64,000 nucleotides of DNA from an uncultured Eubacteriales bacterium (GTDB lineage: Bacteria > Bacillota > Clostridia > Christensenellales > Aristaeellaceae): assembly GCA_900318145.1 (NCBI GenBank), contig ONJM01000002.1:62001-126000 (forward strand), given 5' to 3'. The notes beneath the pieces are model-generated. The model saw only the letters and a list, made by a program, of their open reading frames with translations, had not been told where the DNA came from and did no database searches. Below are positions 59,803-64,000 of the stretch, one piece after another; the stretch's first letter is position 1; each line of letters opens with the position of its first letter. A program made the position numbers and the translations under genes.

Positions 59803-61080
59803 ATGAGAAAGAAAATAGCGCTGATAATGATCCTGACCGTGACAGTATGCCTGCTCAGCGGGTGCATGATGGTTTCAGGAGCAGGGCTTGAATCCATGTT
59901 CGGAACCGGAGAGAGCAAGGAACGTCCGGCAGTATCTGATCCTTCCGCTTCCGGAAATACAGTAACCATCAGCAAAGATGAATATGAGAGATACCAGAGC
60001 CTTCAGAAGTTTTCTGAGCTGGAAGAGCTTTATTATCGGGTACAGCAGGAATTCTATCAGGAACCCGATACGGAACAGATGCTTGAATACGCGTCAAGAG
60101 GATTATTGGCGGGACTTGGAGATCCTTATACCTTCTATTATTCTCCCGACGAGTTTGAGGAACTGTTTAAAGATGACGAAGGAAAATATGTGGGCATCGG
60201 CGTTATGATTCTTTCAGATGTAAAAAATGAGAGATGCGTCATCAGCAGGGTGTTCAAGGGAAGTCCTGCAGAGGAAGCAGGTGTGCTGCGGGGTGATGTT
60301 CTTTACCGCGTGGAGGACGATCTGTACGTTACACCCGAAAACCTCAGCGAAGCTGTAAACATCATGCGGGGAGAACCCGGTACATCCGTGAACGTCACCT
60401 TCCTGCGCAACGGAGAGGAGATTACATTCAATATCGGGCGGAGAGAAGTAAACGTCAATCAGGTTGAAAGTACGATGCTGGAAGACGGAATCGGATATAT
60501 CGCTCTGTACGAATTTGCCGGCGAAGCGGAAAAGGAGTTTGAAAAAGCACTGAAAGAACTGTCTGCAAAAGACGCGAAGGGAATCATTATCGACCTGCGG
60601 GACAATCACGGCGGATGGGTCGTGCAGGCTGAATATATCGCGGATCTTTTCCTGGACAGCGGAGAGCTCTGCTATCTTGTAAACAGGGCCGGCGAGGAGG
60701 ATCATGAGACTTACCGCACAGAAGACGGGAAAACGGATGTGAAGCTGGTGATTCTCGTGAACGAAATGAGCGCCAGTTCTTCCGAAATTCTTACGGGAGC
60801 ACTGCGCGACAGGGGGGACGCCACGGTTGTAGGGACCCTTTCCTTCGGAAAAGGCATTGTACAGAGCCTCGCCTATGTAGGAAATAAAGGAGCCGGTTAT
60901 CAGATAACAATCGCCGAATACTATACACCCGGCGGAAACAAGGTGCACGGCGTCGGGATCACTCCGGACGTGATCGTGGAACGTCCGGAAGATGACGCGG
61001 GTAACTATGATTTTGCTGATACCGTTAATGATGTTCAGCTGAACAAAGCGCTTGAAGTAATGCGGGACAAGTTGAAATAA
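59803..61080 (+). CDS. S41-family C-terminal processing peptidase, lipoprotein
   Basis: A 425-residue protein with lipobox LLSGC (Cys21), so probably membrane-anchored outside. A PDZ domain (AEEAGVLRGDVLYRVEDDL) lies near 160-235, then the S41 catalytic part: GYIALYEFAG, IIDLRDNHGGWV, SASSSEILTGAL (Ser cluster 323-327) and FGKGIVQS (Lys of the Ser-Lys dyad), ending in GGNKVHGVGITPDVIVE. It trims exported proteins. Same strand and close to the PucR gene. The next promoter overlaps its end. Confidence 0.9.
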   Translation: MRKKIALIMILTVTVCLLSGCMMVSGAGLESMFGTGESKERPAVSDPSASGNTVTISKDEYERYQSLQKFSELEELYYRVQQEFYQEPDTEQMLEYASRGLLAGLGDPYTFYYSPDEFEELFKDDEGKYVGIGVMILSDVKNERCVISRVFKGSPAEEAGVLRGDVLYRVEDDLYVTPENLSEAVNIMRGEPGTSVNVTFLRNGEEITFNIGRREVNVNQVESTMLEDGIGYIALYEFAGEAEKEFEKALKELSAKDAKGIIIDLRDNHGGWVVQAEYIADLFLDSGELCYLVNRAGEEDHETYRTEDGKTDVKLVILVNEMSASSSEILTGALRDRGDATVVGTLSFGKGIVQSLAYVGNKGAGYQITIAEYYTPGGNKVHGVGITPDVIVERPEDDAGNYDFADTVNDVQLNKALEVMRDKLK

Positions 61081-61100
61081 ATTTGCTGCCGTGATATAAT
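61072..61100 (+). promoter_or_regulatory. Promoter before the candidate leader RNA
   Basis: TTGAAA (61072-61077), 17 bases, TATAAT (61095-61100). The -35 lies in the last codons of the S41 gene. Confidence 0.8.
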
Positions 61101-61106
61101 CCCCCA

Positions 61107-61270
61107 TGGATCCGGAACCAGGGCGAAGCCTGCGGGCGACGCTGAGGGAGGACAACAGATGATCACCTGATTGAGCGCGGAGAGAAGATTCAATGCGCAA
61201 GATGGAAAGGGGATGTTATGCAATGGCAGCATTATGCGCGGTTTAGCCTGTGGGCTGACCGCGCTTTTTT
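61107..61270 (+). ncRNA. Candidate structured leader RNA or small RNA with its own terminator
   Basis: The stretch from about 61107 begins after a consensus promoter and ends in a strong intrinsic terminator: GCGCGGT (61236-61242) pairs with ACCGCGC (61258-61264), an inner AGCC/GGCT pair, then TTTTTT. The ~165 bases hold no sound gene; an in-frame N-terminal extension of the 61306 gene crosses it but has no ribosome site. Inner GCGC/GCGC and AATGC/GCATT pairings are possible. The transcript could be a riboswitch-type attenuator of the next operon or a free sRNA. I recognise no named family. Confidence 0.45.
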
Positions 61271-61305
61271 GCGCGGATGAACCTGAACACTATGGGAGGA
61301 GCAGC

Positions 61306-61584
61306 ATGGAGGATTCACTGAGACAGGGATTTATCGGGATCGTCGTGCAGAGCCGGGAATGTATTGAGGAAGTCAACAGAATACTGACCCGGTACGGAAA
61401 AGTTATCCGCGGACGAATCGGTATCCCGAACCGGGAAGACGAGACGGCCGTTATCGGCCTGATTACTGAGGGAACAAATGACGAAATAGGCGCGCTTACG
61501 GGGAAACTCGGGAACATCCGCGGAATCATCGTAAAAAGCGCACTGGTGCCTGTGATTAAAAGAAAGAAGGAAAACGAACAATGA
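61306..61584 (+). CDS. TM1266-type (iron-only hydrogenase system) regulator
   Basis: A 92-residue protein; ATG 61306 with GGGAGGAG upstream is chosen over an earlier in-frame start that reads through the terminator. GFIGIVVQSRECIEEVNRIL, RYGKVIRGRIGIPNRED and AVIGLITEGTNDEIGALTGK, then NIRGIIVKSALVP is the ACT-like domain of the TM1266 group, usually near hydrogenase genes. Here it overlaps the stop/start of an ABC binding protein (ATGA). Its ligand is unknown. Confidence 0.75.
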   Translation: MEDSLRQGFIGIVVQSRECIEEVNRILTRYGKVIRGRIGIPNREDETAVIGLITEGTNDEIGALTGKLGNIRGIIVKSALVPVIKRKKENEQ

Positions 61585-62489
61585 AAAAGGTTATTATTCT
61601 GATGATTGCTATGATGATGCTGCTCTGCACTGCCGCGGCCGAAGGAGATTATTCGGTTGTTACGCCGAACGGTGCGCCGGCGCTGGCTGTCGCCGCACTG
61701 GGCGAACGTGTGCAGGTGCTTGGCGATCCCAGCGAAATTGCCGGCGTTTTTGCGAAAAACGAAGCTGATTTTATTATTGCACCGCTCAACGCAGGGGCAA
61801 TGCAGTACAAGAAAGGCAATACGAATTACCGCCTGGCGGCGGTTGTTACCTGGGGGAACCTGGTTTTCGCCTCCCAGACGCCCGATTTTTCCCTGGAATC
61901 CATAAATGGAAAACAGATTACGCTGTTCGGCGAAAACACCATCAACGCTTCTGTAGCGCTTTATATCCTGCGGGAAAAAGGAATCACACCCTCCGAAACC
62001 GAGTATAAGGCCGGAGCAGCTGAAACGCAGGCGATGCTGATTAAAGATCCGGATGTAATTGTTATGACCGCGGAACCGGCGGTTACAGCTGCAAAACTTA
62101 CCCTGAAAAAGGAAGACAAAAGCGCTGTGTCCATTTCACTGTACGATCTGTACATGGAAATCACGGGCGAGGACGGATTTGCCCAGGCCGGGCTGTTTGT
62201 CAGGGAGGAAACGATCAGAAACGCTCCGGAACTTGTGAAGAAAGGCCTGGAAGAAATTAAGGCGAGCGCGGACAAATGCGCGGACGATATTGAAGGCGCA
62301 GCCGCGGATGCGGTATCCATGAGCGTTATCCCGAATGAAAACGTCGCCAAGGCTGCGATTCCGGGATGCCATATCCGGTACATATCCGCTGCTGATGCCA
62401 GAGTGCGGATTGAGAGGCTTGTGAGCATTGATCCCGCCCAGTTTGGCGGTGAAACCCCTGCGGATGAATTCTATTATGACGGAGAATAA
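61581..62489 (+). CDS. ABC transporter substrate-binding protein, SsuA/TauA/NMT1-like
   Basis: A 302-residue secreted protein. Signal peptide KKVIILMIAMMMLLCTAAAEG, then TPNGAPALAVAALG, EADFIIAPLNAGAMQYKKGN (typical of the NMT1/SsuA fold), TLFGENTINASVALYILREKGI and VIVMTAEPAVTAAKL. The fold is seen in sulfonate, nitrate and pyrimidine importers. The substrate cannot be told. The permease start lies inside its end. Confidence 0.8.
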   Translation: MKKVIILMIAMMMLLCTAAAEGDYSVVTPNGAPALAVAALGERVQVLGDPSEIAGVFAKNEADFIIAPLNAGAMQYKKGNTNYRLAAVVTWGNLVFASQTPDFSLESINGKQITLFGENTINASVALYILREKGITPSETEYKAGAAETQAMLIKDPDVIVMTAEPAVTAAKLTLKKEDKSAVSISLYDLYMEITGEDGFAQAGLFVREETIRNAPELVKKGLEEIKASADKCADDIEGAAADAVSMSVIPNENVAKAAIPGCHIRYISAADARVRIERLVSIDPAQFGGETPADEFYYDGE

Positions 62490-63222
62490 GAACGGAAGAC
62501 TCAGTTTTCCGGCCTTCTGCCTGGGGATTGTGCTCATTCTGGCACTGATCCAGGCAGGAGGCGCCCTCCGGGGCAACAGAATCGTTTTTCCGGACGTCCG
62601 GGAAATCGGACGTTCGCTGATTCGCCTGCTGGGAGAAGCAAAAACGTACGGCCTTATCGCCACAACGATGCTTCATCTCCTGGAGGCACTGGGCCTGTCA
62701 GTAGCGATCGGCCTGGTCACAGGCGTCACGGGAAGCTTTTCCAAAAGATTCCGAAGTCTGACAGCGCCGTTTATGATTCTGATCCGGAGTCTGCCGATGA
62801 TTGTCCTTGTGATCCTGATCATGACGATGATTTCCTACGACCTGGTTCCTCTCGTCGCTACAACGGCGGTTCTCATACCGCTGATCAGCGAGGCAGCCGG
62901 CGAAGGATGCAGGGCGATTGATCCGGAAATGATCGACGTTTACCGGCTGAACAGCGGATTCAATATCACCGTTTTCCGGCGTGTTTATCTGCCGATGATC
63001 TCCGGTTATCTGCGGCAGGCTTTTTTCAATGCCGCGGGGATGGGACTGAAAGTAACGGTATCCGCAGAATATCTGGTACAGACGAAAAATTCACTCGGCA
63101 AGGCGGTCTATTCCAGCGGATACTTTCTGGAATACGCGGATATTTACGCCTATGCGGTCATCATGATTCTGATGATCCTGCTGATTACCGAAATACCTGC
63201 GATGATTATCAAAAAGAACTGA
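62476..63222 (+). CDS. ABC transporter permease, SsuC/TauC-like
   Basis: A 248-residue permease; ATG 62476 overlaps the previous gene and is preferred over 62428, which would lie deep in it. About six membrane helices; the cytoplasmic loop EAAGEGCRAIDPEMIDVYRLNSG is the BPD_transp_1 coupling loop (E-A-A-x(3)-G), and ends with LITEIPAMIIKKN. No ATPase gene follows before the next promoter, which is unusual for this type. Confidence 0.85.
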   Translation: MTENKNGRLSFPAFCLGIVLILALIQAGGALRGNRIVFPDVREIGRSLIRLLGEAKTYGLIATTMLHLLEALGLSVAIGLVTGVTGSFSKRFRSLTAPFMILIRSLPMIVLVILIMTMISYDLVPLVATTAVLIPLISEAAGEGCRAIDPEMIDVYRLNSGFNITVFRRVYLPMISGYLRQAFFNAAGMGLKVTVSAEYLVQTKNSLGKAVYSSGYFLEYADIYAYAVIMILMILLITEIPAMIIKKN

Positions 63223-63253
63223 CCGTATCGATTCTGAAAAATTCGGGAAATAT

Positions 63254-63282
63254 TTGCATAATCTGGCTGAAAAGGGTATAAT
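63254..63282 (+). promoter_or_regulatory. Promoter of the last gene
   Basis: TTGCAT (63254-63259), 17 bases, TATAAT (63277-63282), 48 bases before ATG 63330. Confidence 0.75.
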
Positions 63283-63329
63283 ATGCCCTGCAACTGAACG
63301 ATATCCTTTTTTTCTATGGAGGACTGCGG

Positions 63330-64000
63330 ATGTACAAACTTTTGCTCGTCTCCGATCGGGAAGATGTGCTGAGCGCGTTTGGGCAGATTCAGAACTGGGA
63401 GCGGCAGGGATTCAAACCGCCTCATATCCGGCACGATTACGAGGGAACGCTGGACAGCCTTTCAAAACATCATGCGGACGGGATTGCCGTTGCAGTTGTT
63501 CCTGAGGAAGAAAAAAAGATTCTTGCATATCTTCAGGAATATTATCCCAATGTTCCGCTCTTTCAGGCAGGCACCACTCCGGAGGAAGTGCTGCGTTACC
63601 TGAACGAACTGAATATTCTGCTGAACCGTATTCACGCGGATTTTTCCAACGACGGTTTCCGCGAAATTGACATGCTGCAGGAATGCCGGCATGAGTTTTT
63701 CCGGAAGCTGATGACCGGACGAATCAGCCGGAAGGAGGATCTCGTCCGGAATATGCGGCTGCTTCGCAGCCGGATGGATCCAGACCGGCCCTGCATCCTG
63801 GTGGAACTTGAACAACCTGCAGCTGCAGACCAGGACCGTCTGGAAGGTCGCTGGCATTACGGGCCGGACCGTCTGGAACTGGCTCTGCGAAATTCCTTCG
63901 GCGGCGATGTGGAAGGGATCCATATCCTACCGACCGTTCATACGGACGGAAGGATCCTTGTTTTGTGCTGTGCGCTGTATGGTGTAGAGACCGCGGTGAC
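63330..64000 (+). CDS. Regulatory protein with pseudo-receiver-like N-terminus (3' end outside window)
   Basis: ATG 63330 after TGGAGGACTG opens a frame without a stop to the window end (223 codons seen). The N-terminus reads MYKLLLVSDREDVLSAFGQI, then AVAVVPEEEKKILAYLQEYYPN, like a degenerate response-regulator receiver; the usual Asp pair is not clear. The later part (RHEFFRKLMTGRISRKEDLV, then ILVELEQPA) is typical of AraC/YesN-like regulators of Clostridia, in which a helix-turn-helix would follow. That part is not visible, so the call is tentative. Confidence 0.55.
   Translation, partial: MYKLLLVSDREDVLSAFGQIQNWERQGFKPPHIRHDYEGTLDSLSKHHADGIAVAVVPEEEKKILAYLQEYYPNVPLFQAGTTPEEVLRYLNELNILLNRIHADFSNDGFREIDMLQECRHEFFRKLMTGRISRKEDLVRNMRLLRSRMDPDRPCILVELEQPAAADQDRLEGRWHYGPDRLELALRNSFGGDVEGIHILPTVHTDGRILVLCCALYGVETAV

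Noticed and set aside
61236..61270. T-box antiterminator
   Set aside because: The hairpin has GCGCGGT/ACCGCGC but lacks the T-box GGTGG core, and no specifier stem is visible; it was kept only as a terminator.
61171..61305. N-terminal extension of the TM1266-type gene
   Set aside because: It would read through a strong terminator hairpin and has no ribosome site; ATG 61306 has a good one.

Overview
The window holds two different things that meet at a proline tRNA gene. Bases 1 to about 37,800 are most of a prophage, or integrated phage genome, with a contractile tail (myovirus type), all on the + strand. Bases 37,827-64,000 are bacterial chromosome. The chromosomal genes (maf-mreBCD-mrdA-minD-rodA, obgE-yhbY-murC-alr, rsmD-coaD, a TM1266-type regulator, a PucR-type activator), strong AGGAGG ribosome sites and frequent GTG/TTG starts point to a low-to-mid GC Bacillota of class Clostridia, probably an anaerobic gut or rumen organism. 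No marker gene in the window allows a genus-level call.

Prophage layout. A partial head-morphogenesis gene (1-291) is followed by three large proteins with effector-like domains: a putative ADP-ribosyltransferase, a zinc metallopeptidase and a Zeta-type kinase. They sit where virion-packaged proteins are usually encoded (304-5922). Then come a small gene with its own promoter and terminator (5970-6149), a head decoration-like protein, a DUF2213 capsid-maturation protease with a nested scaffold gene, a cement protein, the major capsid protein, connectors, tail sheath, tail tube, a tail-assembly chaperone with a -1 frameshift site, the tape measure, baseplate genes, two or three fibre/receptor-binding genes, small membrane proteins, an NlpC/P60 endolysin and an LLH holin. 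After a strong terminator (31,629-31,660) a non-structural block follows: an orphan DNA methyltransferase, an ArdC-N-like protein, a DUF4314 protein and many unassigned small proteins, in at least three transcription units. The block ends at a terminator, short direct repeats and the 3' end of tRNA-Pro(GGG), the likely attachment site. The integrase, repressor, terminase and portal are not in the window.

Regulation inside the prophage is unusually legible. Two promoters carry a CCG(T/G)TAACGG motif, and two others carry the perfect palindrome ACTATGCGCATAGT, each placed between the -35 and -10 boxes. This implies two DNA-binding regulators.

Chromosome layout. Minus strand, 38,003-48,140: two small membrane/coiled-coil proteins, an alpha/beta hydrolase, then the cell-elongation cluster rodA, minD, mrdA, mreD, mreC, mreB and maf (listed in reverse of transcription). 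Plus strand from 48,313: ACT-domain protein, DUF711/PFL protein, obgE, yhbY, murC, alr, a membrane protein, rsmD, coaD, a coiled-coil protein and a sugar-type ABC ATPase. After a convergent terminator lie a secreted putative cysteine peptidase (minus), a PucR-type regulator, a lipoprotein S41 protease, a candidate leader RNA or sRNA, a TM1266-type regulator with an ABC binding protein and permease, and the start of a signalling or regulatory protein cut off by the window end.
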